In this document: positions 1 through 11,564 of the stretch, piece by piece
Numbering within the stretch: the first letter of the stretch is position 1
Layout: every line of letters starts with the position of its first letter
Assembly (NCBI RefSeq): GCF_963576615.1
Contig: NW_027045327.1
Span: 62,001-126,000, forward strand
Direction of reading: 5' to 3'
From: Watersipora subatra
Taxonomy: Eukaryota > Bryozoa > Gymnolaemata > Cheilostomatida > Watersiporidae
DNA length: 64,000 nt
Program-made: the position numbers and the translations under genes
The notes under the pieces: generated by a model
The model's input: only the letters and a program-made list of their open reading frames with translations
Told to the model about the DNA's origin: nothing
Databases searched by the model: none

Positions 1-660
1 GTTAAAATTGTAATTGCACCTAGTAGTTATTCTCAATGAGATTAAATTTTGACTAAGTGCAGCAAGCACATCACTAATTAATACTTCATTTAAAGCAATT
101 GTCATACAGTCGTTAGATATGTCCTTTCTGCTTTTATAAAAGATGAACAAAAGTTTCTGTTTGCTATACTTGCATTAAAGCAACATTCATCATAATTCTT
201 CTACAGGTAATATCCTGCAAACATAATGCCACATTTGCATAAGAGCAAGAACATTAATATACTGGCTCAATTTTTTGGGTTCGTAGACCTTTTACTGCTT
301 TTATATAAACATAAAAGGGACCAAGAAACGTAAAAATGTGCTGCAGCCTCTCATTATTTTATATACGACTTTTTTTATATCGTGACTAGACACTGTATGT
401 TACAGACTTGTATGCGCGCACTCTCATAAAAATGCTTTGGAATTATTAAGTCATTATAAATGCCACACCTTTTCATTTTACGGAGTCACTTGGTATAACA
501 GCAGTAAAAGCTAAACAAAAACGTTACAAATAGTGTTCATTTATTTTTCAATTTGGAATATCAAAGGGGTCCTCCTGCGTTCTTTCCTGCGGAAAACCAA
601 TCTAAATGGCTCTTCGAGTGAAATAGGTTGCAGACTCCTGCACTAGAGCAAGTTTAATTT
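1..660. other. AT-rich DNA, nothing recognised
   Basis: No ORF, exon pair, terminal inverted repeat or tandem repeat stood out on either strand. The stretch is AT-rich with short homopolymer runs and leads into the duplicated domain that starts near 0.6 kb. Confidence 0.5.
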
Positions 661-671
661 TAACTTCATTT

Positions 672-1080
672 CAGGTTTTTACCAGCCTCACTATTTTCTG
701 TGAAAAAAATCTGAAGTACTTGAAACCTTTGACAGTTTAATATAGCAATTTACTTCCATTATTGAGTCAAGTTTCTACTGAAGTTTAACAATGTATGTTC
801 GAAGGTTCGTTTACTGAAATGAGCATAGGTAAAGGTTTTACTGCGTCCAATTTTTAATTAGTAGATTACTGTAATGTTCACAAGGTTGCCACACAATAGC
901 ATAAGATACCGCAATTTTTTTAAGAATTTGCGAAAGAAGAAGCGTGATGTTCATGTTCACGAGCGTTAGAGTTTACATATGTTTGCACCGAATGGCTTGC
1001 AGGTATGTCTAAACACAGTGTCACTGAATTTAAAATAATTTTAGACTTATTTGTAGGTGATAAGTTATTCAGTATGTGTG
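672..1080 (+). repeat. Duplicated box 1, copy 1
   Basis: Begins near CCAGCCTCACTATTTTCTGT and ends near TTAGACTTATTTGTAGGTGA. It aligns along its length with 6312-6732 and 9270-9690. A conserved string at about 985-1010 reads TTTGCACCGAATGGCTTGCA followed by GGTATGT, a possible splice donor kept in shape in the other copies (GGTATATG, GGTACGT). Frames are not conserved between copies, so I do not call it coding. Confidence 0.7.
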
Positions 1081-2049
1081 AGACCTATAGGTTTTGATTC
1101 CATAATCTATAAAATCTTTAGAAAAAAATGGTGTTTTCTTCTTTGTTAAAAGTCAACGATTGCGCAAAGCATTCTTAAGTGCTATAGCGTGAGGACCGTT
1201 GAAAATGGTATTATGTTTTTAGGCTAGGATAATGTACTAATTCTAAAGTGAAGTTTTCTAAAGTAAATTTTTCAAAGTGAGTGCTGCTAAAGTTTGTATG
1301 AAGAATCCAAAACACTTTTACAAAAACATTTCCTTAGCAACTTGTTTGAAAATTCAATTCTTTATGACAAATGTTTAAAAATATTGCTTTGGCTTTGTCA
1401 TGGGTTGTCTTGGGGTTGCGTGTTTCTATGTGTTCTCACTGGGAACTGAAACTCATAAATGGCATTCATAATGTAATTGAGATATTGGTGGTTTTAAAAG
1501 TGTAATTACTTGAAGTGAGTATTCAAGTATTAAGTAAGTACATTTTAAAATTTGAAACATTTATGAATTTTTGTTCAAATTTTGCTGGACTTTTAACAAT
1601 ATTTTTTGAAGTTTTTAAAAACCTAAAATTTTTAAAGGTAAATTTGAGTTTAAGTTTGAAATTTATTAACTCTATGTAATTGAACAATTTTAAAATTTTG
1701 AAATTTTAAAATAGCTAAATGTAGATATTTTTATATCAATGCCAAGGACGAAAATGTTGAACTCATATTTGACACTCCCATGTTTTGTACACAACTCTCA
1801 TGACAACTCTGACACAATGACAACTACTTTATGTTATTATCATTCTTAGATAGTTTTATATGCCGATGAAACTGACTATTTGCATATACAATAGTTTGTA
1901 TAATTATAGCTGTCTGTCTTTCTGTTTGTTTGTCTAAAACCACAGTTGATTGCTGAACAAACACTTGTTTTACAGGTCATGCAACAGCAATAGCTTCATA
2001 GCAGTACTGTAAGTAATACTTACACACAAACTAAATTTACGATATTAAT

Positions 2050-2450
2050 TAATTTGTGGCTTGATGGTATAGAGATATGTTTCTTGGTGAGAAAACTAGA
2101 GTTCAAATCTTGATGAAGACTGATCACTTTTTAAGAATGGTCTAAAAGGGTGTCTCAATAAACATTATGTTGTTGGTTGGGAGGCTCTAGCAAAGGGTCA
2201 AATTTTGTTCACATATTTCATGGCTCGACAGTTTCAACGTAATAATGGGACTTGTTTTGAAAGTGAGCGGTCTTGGCTTCAAATCTTGGTGAACCCAAAA
2301 GTTTTTTAGAAAAATCTCAGTGTGTTTCTATATGTTTGTGTTGCTATGAAAACCCACTCAACAAGTTGAAATTTGTTTGCGATCTCAAGATATATGTTAT
2401 ATTAAGGCTTGGTTGTCGAGAGAGGGCTGCATCTAGGGCAAGGAACGTTT
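2050..2450 (+). repeat. SINE array, tRNA-Pro-derived monomers
   Basis: Two tRNA-like heads lie in tandem with B-box-like GTTCAAATCTTG at 2101 and GCTTCAAATCTTGGTG near 2276, about 175 bp apart, plus a degenerate third near 2405. Each head starts with a GCTTGATGGTATAG-type A-box region and is followed by a shared body around TGTTTCTATATGTTTGTGTTG. Internal RNA polymerase III promoter boxes are the family hallmark; activity is not implied. Confidence 0.7.
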
Positions 2451-2689
2451 GGCAATGATTAAGGAACCACATTAACAACTTGAGTTGTCTCAGAGGGCCA
2501 TCAACTTTCTTTCATATTAAAATGCTCTAAACTAAATATTTTGAATATGTTACTGTTAGTAATAAGGGTGTAGCACTTTGTAAATATTTATAGTGGATTA
2601 CGTAAAGTCTCTTCAAGTTATCTTTTTTATTTAGTTACTTGTTTTTGGAACATTAAATCAGAATATTTACTCCTTTTATATCTAATTTA

Positions 2690-2950
2690 AAATAGAAGCG
2701 CAAAAGATTGCTTTGGCTGTCATGGGTTGTCTTGGAGTTGGATGCTTCTGCTTGACCCACTCCAACAACAAAGAGGCTTCCCACAAATTGCAAAACTATG
2801 TTAGGTTTAACTTAGTTTCTTTTGATCCTGTCTGCTGTCTGGTGTCATTGTTTCATTCGTGAGTTAAATTTTAATCTCCTTTGTTAACTAATGTTCTCAC
2901 TGTGAACTGGAACTCAATTATGGTAGACATAATTACACACTAGTAATCCC
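2690..2950 (+). repeat. Duplicated box 2, copy with best-preserved centre
   Basis: Contains TCACTGTGAACTGGAACTCA, a string shared with 4684-4735 and 7343-7395 and in degenerate form with 1430-1475. Upstream it shares a run around CTATGTTAGGTTTAACTTAG with 4590-4610. No frame stays open through the copies. Confidence 0.65.
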
Positions 2951-4139
2951 GATGAAAGTACTGCTCTAAACTCTTTGAAGTCGTTTTATATTATCACATC
3001 AACTGCTCAATAGACTATGAAAACTGAACTAGAGAGTGTGTCTGTCTCTCTCTCTGCCACCTACTGGCATATCTTTATGCTATGTTACTTATTGAACTTT
3101 GCCACAATTCAAAATCCATATGAACCACAGAAAATCATAAAATTTGTATTTCTAGTAATGAAAATATTTAAGGAATAGTGCACTCTAATCATTGATGCAA
3201 AATGAAAATTCACTTTTTTGTGGAACTGCAATGTTTGCACTCTGCTACTTTAATATACATATACAAACTAATCAAAAAACACCACAGCACTAGCTGACAA
3301 TGAATTTTAACTGTTATCCTCAAGTGGCCATGATGTATTTCCTGTCTACAGAATCGTACTGATTTGTTAAATCTTCAATTTATGTCCTGCAGTGCCGAGT
3401 GAGTTTTGGTTTCATCTTTCAGCATTTTTATTTTATCTATAACACTAGTTGCTAATAATAGGCCACTAATCAGAACCCAGATAATTATATGTGAACACAT
3501 TCATCCAGTTTTTGATTGGATAGTAAGTAAACCTTGTCATAAACCAATTCACAGCAATGCCGAAAGTCATGTATTGTTGTGCCTTGTATGCGTGCTGTAA
3601 AAAATTAATAATATGTTGTTATATGTTTACATATATAAATGGGATTATGATTTGTATCAGTTGATTTTAGTTAAGCGAGTTAAAAGTTCATCGGGAATCA
3701 AATTTATGAAAAGGCATAAAGGGGAACTGACTGAAAATGGTTGAAAATCCCTGGTCGAACTGATATAATCAGCCTGAATAAAAGTAAAAAATGGAGTTGT
3801 TCCCCCATTTCTGTGCTCATAAATTTGATCTTTGTTCGGTGTTACCCGATTATGTAGAGACATAATCAATCTACAGTTTCTCAAAAACTTACGCATTTAC
3901 TTTATAAAATATAAGTTTTAACTTGAATTTGTTTTTTGAGTTTGTTTATCTGTTCTTGAAGATATTTGTTTTATAAATTTACTCATTACAAAGAGCTCCA
4001 CTTATTATTTTATGGTCTATTTGCTGTACCAATGAAACAATTTCTTCTGAGATTTTTGTAGCTCCGATTTGAGCCTTCAGCACTTGAATTACTAAAAAAA
4101 TTCATATTTTGCTTTTTGCCGGCTCCCGATTGATTTCCA

Positions 4140-4395
4140 AGGGACTTGTTTCTCATTTTGGGTGTCGGGTTAGATTCTGATGAAGCTCAATAAAATTGTC
4201 CAGGTTGACAATGAAAGTGTGCTTTAAAAATGCCTTGTTGTTGCCCTATCAGATTTTCTTTACATTATTTATGGCTTGATGGTCTTTAGTGTTATTATTG
4301 GTTTGGTGCTAAAGGTCCTGGGTTCAAACCCTAGTCAAGTCAGTCTTGTTTGATAAGGACTCGGGTCTCTAAAATGTCAAGCAAGTAGTAATTTT
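4140..4395 (+). repeat. tRNA-Pro-derived SINE, two adjacent units
   Basis: The clearest head is at 4270-4350: GGCTTGATGGTC at the A-box position, TTTGGTGCTAAAGGTCC over the anticodon-to-variable region, then GGGTTCAAACCC as a near-perfect B box. A degenerate head (TTTGGGTGTCGGGTTAGATTC) precedes it by about 160 bp, the usual monomer spacing. Confidence 0.65.
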
Positions 4396-4489
4396 GATAT
4401 AATTATTTTTATTTAGTTGCACAACTTTGTACTAATAAAAAGAGTTTCCACATGTTTAATTTATGATTAAAATCAAAACTAGTCGGAGA

Positions 4490-4745
4490 AAAAAAGGCTT
4501 TGTCACGGATTTTCTCGGTTTTGCATACTTTTAAGCGCGATTCGCAAGCAACTCCTATCCCAAACAGATATCTCAAAAATTGCAATGCTAGGTTAGGTTT
4601 AGCTTGTTTCTTTTGGTCCTACCTGCTTTCGGATGTCATTCTTTTGTTTTTGAGGTAAAATTTTAAACCGTTTCATTAACTAATACATGTTTTCACTGTG
4701 AACTAGAACACAATTATAGCAGGCATAATACTAATTATATACCGT
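4490..4745 (+). repeat. Duplicated box 2, second full copy
   Basis: Aligns with 2690-2950 including the downstream region to about 4930, where CTATGAGAACTGAACTA matches 3015-3035 and 7485-7502. It marks the start of the unit carrying boxes 3 and 4 at 5.2-5.7 kb. Confidence 0.65.
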
Positions 4746-5215
4746 TAGTCTTTCTGTTGAAACCATTCCTTTAAGTCCTTTAAAGTCAACCTTAAGTATC
4801 TCTTATCAGACACTCAGTAGACTATGAGAACTGAACTAAACAGTGTGTCCATCCCTCTCTACCCGCTACTGCAATCCTTTAATGCTTTGTTACTCTTGGA
4901 GCTGCTCAGCCATTCAAAACTATATCAACCACTAAAATCATAAAATTAGTTTTTTAATATCAAAAAATTCTATTCTATTCAATTACAAATAAGAAATAAA
5001 AGTTACTTATTTATGGAGCAAAAATAACTTTAGCCGACATTGCTTGACTGTATAGCAGCAAAACGTTGATCTATTATGAGTTGTCTCCTCTTATGCTCAG
5101 GGTGATCACACTCGCCGCTCACTTTGCATAATAATGATTCATGACAATATGGGCTACAGACAGGTTACTGGTTTACCAATTTTAAGATAAACAAGTGCTA
5201 CTACATTTATTGAAG

Positions 5216-5350
5216 AGCCTGTGCTCCAATGGAAATTGAGCAGGGTAAATCGTCAACTCTTTATGCAGATTATTGGATTAAGTTGCTAATGCTTGACTTT
5301 CTTCGCTATTTCATTCAATCATTCTATATGGCTCCTGCAGCCTAATGTTA
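5216..5350 (+). pseudogene. Possible ancient coding segment in duplicated box 3
   Basis: In one plus-strand frame the segment reads through about 40 codons to a TAA at the end of the box. The paralogue at 7892-8020 has the same frame with one internal TAG. Shared residues include EIE, YADY, LD and FIQS in the same spacing. The surrounding nucleotide identity is about 70 percent, so protein-level conservation is suggestive rather than proven. I do not recognise the family. It could equally be non-coding DNA duplicated with no selection. Confidence 0.25.
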
Positions 5351-5539
5351 CAACAAACATACTCTCCGGCCTTGCTCATCTTAGGTGGCCTCATTCTCAT
5401 CTATATCTTTAGAAACTCACAGGTTTCCCACATTTTAAAATTTGTTACCTTGTCACGCAGACCCTAACAACTCAAAAAACACAGCTGCGCAAGACAACAA
5501 TGAATTTAGACAGTTATCCTATGGTGTACTTTTCTGCTT

Positions 5540-5700
5540 CAACATAATTCCCAAATGTCCACTTGCATGCCGAACTTATCATGCTAGGCAGCTATAATGA
5601 CATGCAGGGTAAGTGCTTCAATCACATTTTTAGTCATAACCCACTTATATAGTGACTAATATTTCTTTTCCAGAAAACTATTATAAGGAGTGGTCAGTCT
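5540..5700 (+). pseudogene. Candidate exon, 65-bp intron, exon in duplicated box 4
   Basis: The frame ending HAELIMLGSYNDMQ plus one base stops at a donor G/GTAAGT at 5608/5609. A 65-bp AT-rich stretch ends in a pyrimidine-rich acceptor TTTCTTTTCCAG at 5673. The paralogue at 8190-8320 has the equivalent donor (8235/8236), the same phase, a 63-bp intron and the peptide HAELILITGYDDFQ. Shared splice-site geometry in two diverged copies is the best sign of an old gene in this domain. An in-frame stop lies about 20 codons upstream in both, so a further acceptor or pseudogenisation is needed to explain it. Family unknown. Confidence 0.35.
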
Positions 5701-6311
5701 CATACGTAAACCAGTCTTTATATAATTGACAACTTGCAGTTGTTCGCTGTTTGGCTTTCTGGAAGCCCATGAACTATTTTAATTGCACATTAATCTAAAT
5801 TAAAAATTTTGGGTCTGCTATCGCAAATAACAAGGCTGTATGTAGCCTTCCGTACATATTTATATTAGGCAAAGCACAATTGGGTTGTATTGGTTAAATC
5901 AGAAATAAACATTGAATTGTATGATTGATTTATTATTGAATTATTATATTTATGGTTCAAATTTGGTACAAATTGTACTACTAAATAGTTCCATATTTAC
6001 TCACTTCAGAGTCGTGTTCTCTCAATAGCAAATGAGTTAAATTAAACTTGGCCATGATTACTATGGCATTACATTGAATAAATAAACTGCTTATCTCTTA
6101 ATTTATACCCAGGTAGTTTCAATTGATATCAATCTTGCAAAGATGAGTTTTTGAACCTCTGTGAAGCCTTGTTTTATTTCTCCAACTGAGTATAGATGAG
6201 TAGCTAACAATACCTTGCAACTTGTTTGGTATATAATTGTCTTTGAAACTTAGGCTACCTTACACTAGGGCTATTTTAAACTTGTCTTTTATGTAATCTT
6301 TTACATTTTAT

Positions 6312-6732
6312 ATTAGATTTTCAACAGTCTCATTAATTTCTGTCAGAAAAATGTAAAATCTTTGAAAACTTTGAATGTTGAATATTGCAACACTCTTAGA
6401 ATATAGAGTCAAGTACCTGCTGTTGTTTGTCGTTGTATGTTAAAAGCTTTGTTTGTTTGTTTGCTGAACGGAGCATAAGTAAAGGTTTAACTGTATCCAA
6501 TCTTTTGTTTGGAAGTAACTGTAATGTTCGGAAAGCTGCAACACAATGACATGCAATCTTGCATATTTCTTAAAAAATTTGTTGGTGCAGATGCAGAAGC
6601 TTGAAAGCTTCCATGTTCACGTGTGTGGGAGCTTATTGATGTTTGCACCCAATAACTTGCAGGTATATGTCTAAACACAGTGTATCTAGATTGAAAACGA
6701 ATTTAGACTTATTTTTAGGTGATAAGCTATTA
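6312..6732 (+). repeat. Duplicated box 1, copy 2
   Basis: Paralogue of 672-1080 and 9270-9690. The segment matching the donor-like site reads CACCCAATAACTTGCAG then GTATATG near 6645-6667. A 63-codon ORF on the minus strand inside this copy is not preserved in the other two, which argues against coding. Confidence 0.7.
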
Positions 6733-7044
6733 AACAATAACGGTTTCTAGCGCATGTCGCTAAAAGTGGCATGTAGGATAAAACTCCAAGTTAACAAATA
6801 TGCAAAGAACTAAACAAATGATTATCAGGCGCTTCATTCTACAATAGTTCTGTGATAACTACTTTTCAAAATTTTCTCAAGTGAGCACTTTTAGAGTTTA
6901 CACAGAGAATCCAAAGCACTTTTATAAAAGCAACTGATTGGCAACTTGTTTGAAAAGTCAATTACTGTACTTGCGACGAGTATTTTAAAAAGTTAAAGCA
7001 ATTTTTAAAATATTGTAGTGAATAGTTGTTTTTATACATTAAAT

Positions 7045-7200
7045 AGACACCAGGTTGCAATGGCATTTAACTAATTGTGCATCCTTTTGTATTGTGAAAG
7101 TGCGCGTGTGGGAGGTACAGGGTTCAAATCTCGGCAAAGCCAATCAAGTTATCTTAAAACTCGATGTCCAAAAATGTCAAACCACTAATTATTGCAAAAT
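7045..7200 (+). repeat. Single tRNA-derived SINE head
   Basis: GGGTTCAAATCTCGG at 7131-7145 is a strong B box, preceded by GTGCGCGTGTGGGAGGT over the anticodon arm. The A-box half is degenerate (GGCATTTAACTAATTGTG). Confidence 0.55.
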
Positions 7201-7342
7201 AATGTTCTTTATTTAATTATTAGTCTTTCCACTGATAAACTAGAATATTTCTATCTTTCATGTTAACTTTTATAATGGAACTGTCCAGAGCGCTAGAGAT
7301 TTTTTTCGGCTTTTTGTACCAGTGTTACACATATCTGAGTTA

Positions 7343-7620
7343 CTTAATACATGTTTTCACTGTGAACTGGAACTCAATTATGGCAGACATAACCCCAATT
7401 ATATCCTGTTTATCCTTATTTGAGACTATTGCTTTAGATTCTTTAAAGTGATTATCAATTCTTTCTTAACAACTGCTCAATAGACTATGAGAACTGAATT
7501 AGATGGTGTGTCTATATTTTCAGCTGTCTGCTGACAAACTTTGACGCTTTTGTTTTGGAGCTGCTCCACCATTCAAAATTCATATGAACCACTAAATATC
7601 ATTAAACTGTTTTTTTTTTC
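7343..7620 (+). repeat. Duplicated box 2, third copy
   Basis: Aligns with 4684-4960 and 2886-3130. It is followed, as in the 4.5-5.7 kb unit, by boxes 3 (7892-8020) and 4 (8110-8345), so the two units share gene-order-like structure over about 1.1 kb. Confidence 0.65.
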
Positions 7621-7891
7621 GAATTGAAAAATGTTTGAGGATTAGGACACTTCAATAATCGAAAAGAAAAGAAATTTTACTTCTCTATAAAGTTATAATG
7701 ACCAAGGTGCAAGGTAACTTTGATGACCATTGCCCGACTGCATAACAACCAAATATTAATCTATTAGAAGTTGCCTCTTCTTATGCTAGAGGTGGTCTCA
7801 CCCGCAGTGTACTCTGTAAATGAGAATACAGGCTACACACAGTTTTCTAGCTTACAATATTTTTAAGATACGCATTTGCTATGATATTCAT

Positions 7892-8020
7892 CTAAGAGCA
7901 CATGTCATGCTGGAAATTGAGTAGGGCAAAGTGCCAATTCCTTATGCTGACTATCTATACGAATCACTTGTGCTTGATCTTCTCAACTGTTTTATTCAAT
8001 CACTCTTTATGTCTGTGGCA
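7892..8020 (+). pseudogene. Paralogue of the possible coding segment, one in-frame stop
   Basis: Same frame and spacing as 5216-5350, with residues EIE, YADYLYESLVLD and FIQSLFM visible, but with a TAG after the EIE motif. If box 3 was ever an exon, this copy is broken or the start lies after the stop. Confidence 0.25.
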
Positions 8021-8164
8021 ACCTATCGTTATAAAAAAGGTTTATCAGATGTGTGCACTCCTCTACCTTGACATAAATAGCATAATTAACCAGAAAATGT
8101 AGCTACAAAAATTTAACATGAATTTCAACAGATATCTTAAGGAGGTCGTAGCGTACTTTTTTAT

Positions 8165-8330
8165 TTCTACGCTATGACAGAATCCCTACTCGCATGCTGA
8201 ACTTATCCTGATAACCGGTTATGATGACTTTCAAGGTAAGTGCTCCATTCACAGTTTCAGTCATAACTCACATAATTATTAACTAATATTTCTGGTAGAG
8301 AAAAGTATTATTATTGGGAGTTGTCACTGT
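8165..8330 (+). pseudogene. Paralogous candidate exon pair with 63-bp intron
   Basis: An acceptor-like tract (TTTCTACGCTATGACAG) precedes a 60-nt segment that reads PYSHAELILITGYDDFQ and ends at a GTAAGTG donor at 8236. The next acceptor is TTTCTGGTAG at 8298. The exon and intron lengths mirror the copy at 5540-5700. The downstream exon reads about 13 codons to a stop in this copy. Confidence 0.35.
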
Positions 8331-8524
8331 CATTCGGTATGACTAGTCTGAAAATTCTATAAATCGGAGTTGTTTACACTTTTTGTTTTTATCCGTGGAG
8401 AGCTTTCAATCCATTAATTTTTGTTAAGTGTCAGCTCATGGGAGAAATGTGTCATCATGTCGGAATATATTTATTGCTTCTGTATCTGGTGTGTAATTTA
8501 AGTATTTGTATAAATTGAAAAAAA

Positions 8525-9070
8525 TAAGTAATAGAACCGTAAGCTCCTTCTACTGAGCCTGGGTTCGAACCTTGGTCACGACCTTTTAGCTTTTAGAGAG
8601 CATTCTGAGAAAGAGCTTCAACCCATGATTTGTAGTTGCGGAAAGACACAACTCAGAAGGCAGATTTTGATGGTTTTGGGCATAGTTTCTGTTTTCGTTG
8701 CAAGAGGTCCTGGGTTCAAATCACGGTGAAACCAAAGAAGCTTTGAGAAATTGTCTACGATTTGTTTCAATATATGTTTTGTTGTTGTTTGGAAGACACT
8801 TCCAAAAAGTCCAATTTTGTTTACATAATTCGAGTCTTGCTGGTTTAGGGCATGATTTTGTTTTGGGTGGGAGAAGCCCCGAGTTCAAATCTCGGTGAAG
8901 CCAAAAAAACATTTTGAGGATTTATATGTAAGTTCATTTCGATTTATGTTTTGTTGTTGTTTGGGAAACACTAAAAAAATTCAAATTTTGTTTAATTAAT
9001 ATGATTAATGTAAAGCTTAATGGTTTAGGACATGATTCATGTTTTGGGTGCAGAATTTGGTTTACAAAAT
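8525..9070 (+). repeat. SINE tandem array, four tRNA-Pro-like heads
   Basis: B-box-like strings occur at 8562 (GGGTTCGAACCTTGG), 8713 (GGGTTCAAATCACGG), 8882 (AGTTCAAATCTCGG) and near 9059 (degenerate), spaced about 151, 169 and 176 bp. The 8840-8910 head reads TTTAGGGCATGATTTTGTTT, then TGGGTGGGAGAAGCCC before the B box, which follows a tRNA-Pro(UGG) layout. The body between heads contains TATGTTTTGTTGTTGTTTGG. Head-to-tail repetition at a fixed period argues for local tandem amplification rather than independent retroposition. Confidence 0.75.
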
Positions 9071-9269
9071 TTATTTATTGACTTTCTTTGAAGCTATGTT
9101 TGACTGCTTCAACTAAGTACAGACGAATACCTAGCATTACTTTGCAACCTGCTACTTTTGTATATAATTATTTTTGCAACCTACTCTGCCTTATAATTTC
9201 ACAATAAGTGAAAGTGTTCAAGTTAAAAAACATATTTGAATTAAACATATCTTTTTACATTTACTTTTC

Positions 9270-9690
9270 AGTTTTCACTAGCGTCATCATTTTCTGCCAA
9301 AAAATCTTGAATATTTGAAAATTTTGCGAGTTGAATATTACAAATTCTTTCTATTATGGAGTCGTTGTATGCACCACAGTCATTGTATGTTAGAAAGTTT
9401 GTCTGATGAAATGGATGTAAGTATAGATTTGACTGTATCAGCTTTATTATTCACAGGCTGTGGTAATGCTTACAAGATAGCTGCAACACAATGAAGTACG
9501 ATGGAGTTCATTTTTCAAAAAATATACTGGTTTGGCTGCTGCAGCTGATGCTAGCATTGAATTGTATCATTTTTGCTTGTCTAAGAGATGCCTTGATGTT
9601 GGCACCCAATGACTTGTAGGTACGTTAAACCATGCCGTCACTACATTTAAGGAGATTTTACATTGTGTATGTAAGTTGTACACTATTCAG
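9270..9690 (+). repeat. Duplicated box 1, copy 3
   Basis: Third copy of the box, with CACCCAATGACTTGTAG then GTACGT near 9604-9626. The upstream 190 bp (9080-9270) also matches 6167-6312, so this duplication extends to the left of the box. It is the most diverged of the three. Confidence 0.65.
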
Positions 9691-9699
9691 TGCCTGTGA

Positions 9700-11100
9700 G
9701 GCATTTAGGTTCCGATTGCATAGTTTCCAAATTTTTCATACAAAAAATGATACTTTCCTTTAAAAATAACTCGATGGATTCATACGTTATTTGTCACCTT
9801 ACACTGGCTGTCTTGAAAGGATTTTGTATTTTGTCACGTTTACGCATGATAAAATTTTTAAAGCTATATATTCTTTATTTTTGTGCGGTACACCATAAAA
9901 TATTGTTCTTAAAATTGGAGTTATCTTTTCATAACGCTGTCATTAGTATGCGACTTGCAGAGTAGTTGCTCGATTGAGTAGTTGCTCGTTTTATGGGAAT
10001 CTTTGTACCAATGGGATAAAAACCTTTACTCTACCAAACTCAATTCCCTTTTATACAGCAAGCGCCTAATTATAGTGGCAGTCAAGTATTAATTGTTTAT
10101 TATGATATCAGGCTATTGATTTTAACGATACTTCAGCACATGTTCCCTTTACACTTGCCAACAAGCACTGTTTGTTTTCTCTTTGTTTTCTCATAATACC
10201 AACCTTTTTTCAGATGACAGTAAGTTCTGGTAGCACAAAGCTCACTGCAAAATACTGCCTTAAAATGTTGTAACATAAAATTTCATAAAAATTGGTTTTA
10301 ATGTTTTATATGGCTGAACCTTTTTATTCGTCATGTACCATTGTTAATCCAGTCAAAATTTATCTAAAGTATTTTTTCTTGGAATGTGTAAAAAACACAA
10401 TCGGAATCCAAATTTTAATGTAAAAGTTTGTTTCCATCTATTGTTACACTTCTTTATTTTAACAAAGATAATCCTTGTGATTTAGTATGATTCTAAGCAA
10501 TTTTTAGGGTTTTAAAATTTTGGAAATTTTGGAAATTTTAAAATTTTTCGAAATTGAAAAAATTAAGTTTTGCCTATTTTAATCTGCATATGGCCTGGCA
10601 GTCACATTACTTAAAACAAACAAACAAATCTCAAGTAATAGGAAAACATTTGTTCTCTCTGATAAAAATTGTTAAAAAATTACATGAGAGGCCCTTTAAC
10701 TTGCAACAAGCAATTTATGCTTTTGATTCATATAATTATTGTTTGGCTACCGGTATGATCTGATAAACACATGCACTTGTGACAGCGTTCTTATAACATG
10801 ATACAAATAATAATACATTCTGATAAATCGAACACTTTCTTGAAGGTCGAGTTAGCCGAGTTTGCCTGAATTTATTCAGTTACATAATTAATAATTTTTT
10901 ATTTGTTTAATTGAAGTGCTTAAAGAATTTTAATTAAACTTAAGTGCTAATAACAATTTTTAAAGGTTGAAACTTAGCGATGTTTAAACCGTGAACACTA
11001 TATTAAAATCGTGGTACAAAATCAGTCTGCAGCCCTTTGAAATTTTGTCTTTTCAACAAAATATATTAATAAAATATATTGAATATATATAAGCTTCGGC
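9700..11100. other. AT-rich DNA, nothing firm
   Basis: Two unsupported ORFs of 91 and 69 codons are present; the second starts in a run of A and neither has a visible splice or promoter context. The region 10510-10560 is a low-complexity alternation of AAATTTT and GGAAATTTT. No element termini found. Confidence 0.4.
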
Positions 11101-11109
11101 CCTTATCTT

Positions 11110-11515
11110 ACAACGTCAGATTGCCATAAGATTTGACAGCGGAGCGTAGAATCATGAAATATCATGATATGACATATTCTAAAAATAATTCGCAGGCAAT
11201 GCTAATTCCATGAAGTTTTTTGAGGTGTCAGATTGCCATAAGATTTGACAGCAGAGCGTAGAGTCATGAAATATCATGATCTGACATATTTTTATAAGAC
11301 TTCATGACCAACCATATGTTCATCAAATATTTTTACTTATCAAGTTGCCATAAGATTTGGCATCGCAATGTATATTCATGAAATATCATGATCTGACATA
11401 TTTTAATAAGAAATTGTGACCACCATAATTTCATGAAATTTCTTGACATGACAGACAACCATAAGATATGGCGACAAAGCGTGCAATCCTGAGATATCAT
11501 GATTTGAATTGTTTA
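11110..11515 (+). repeat. About 112-bp tandem repeat, four units
   Basis: Units begin near 11116, 11227, 11341 and 11452. Each carries GCCATAAGATTTGACAGC-like sequence, then a short palindrome-rich core ATGAAATATCATGAT and TGACATATT. The first two units are nearly identical; the fourth is most diverged. Confidence 0.8.
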
Positions 11516-11564
11516 TTGATGTTTTGACTGTACCAAGAAGTCAGATTCAGTATACATTACTCAT

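Noticed and set aside
9690..9965. 91-codon ORF
   Set aside because: Not conserved in the duplicated copies and biased to Phe, Leu and Ile as expected for translated AT-rich DNA.
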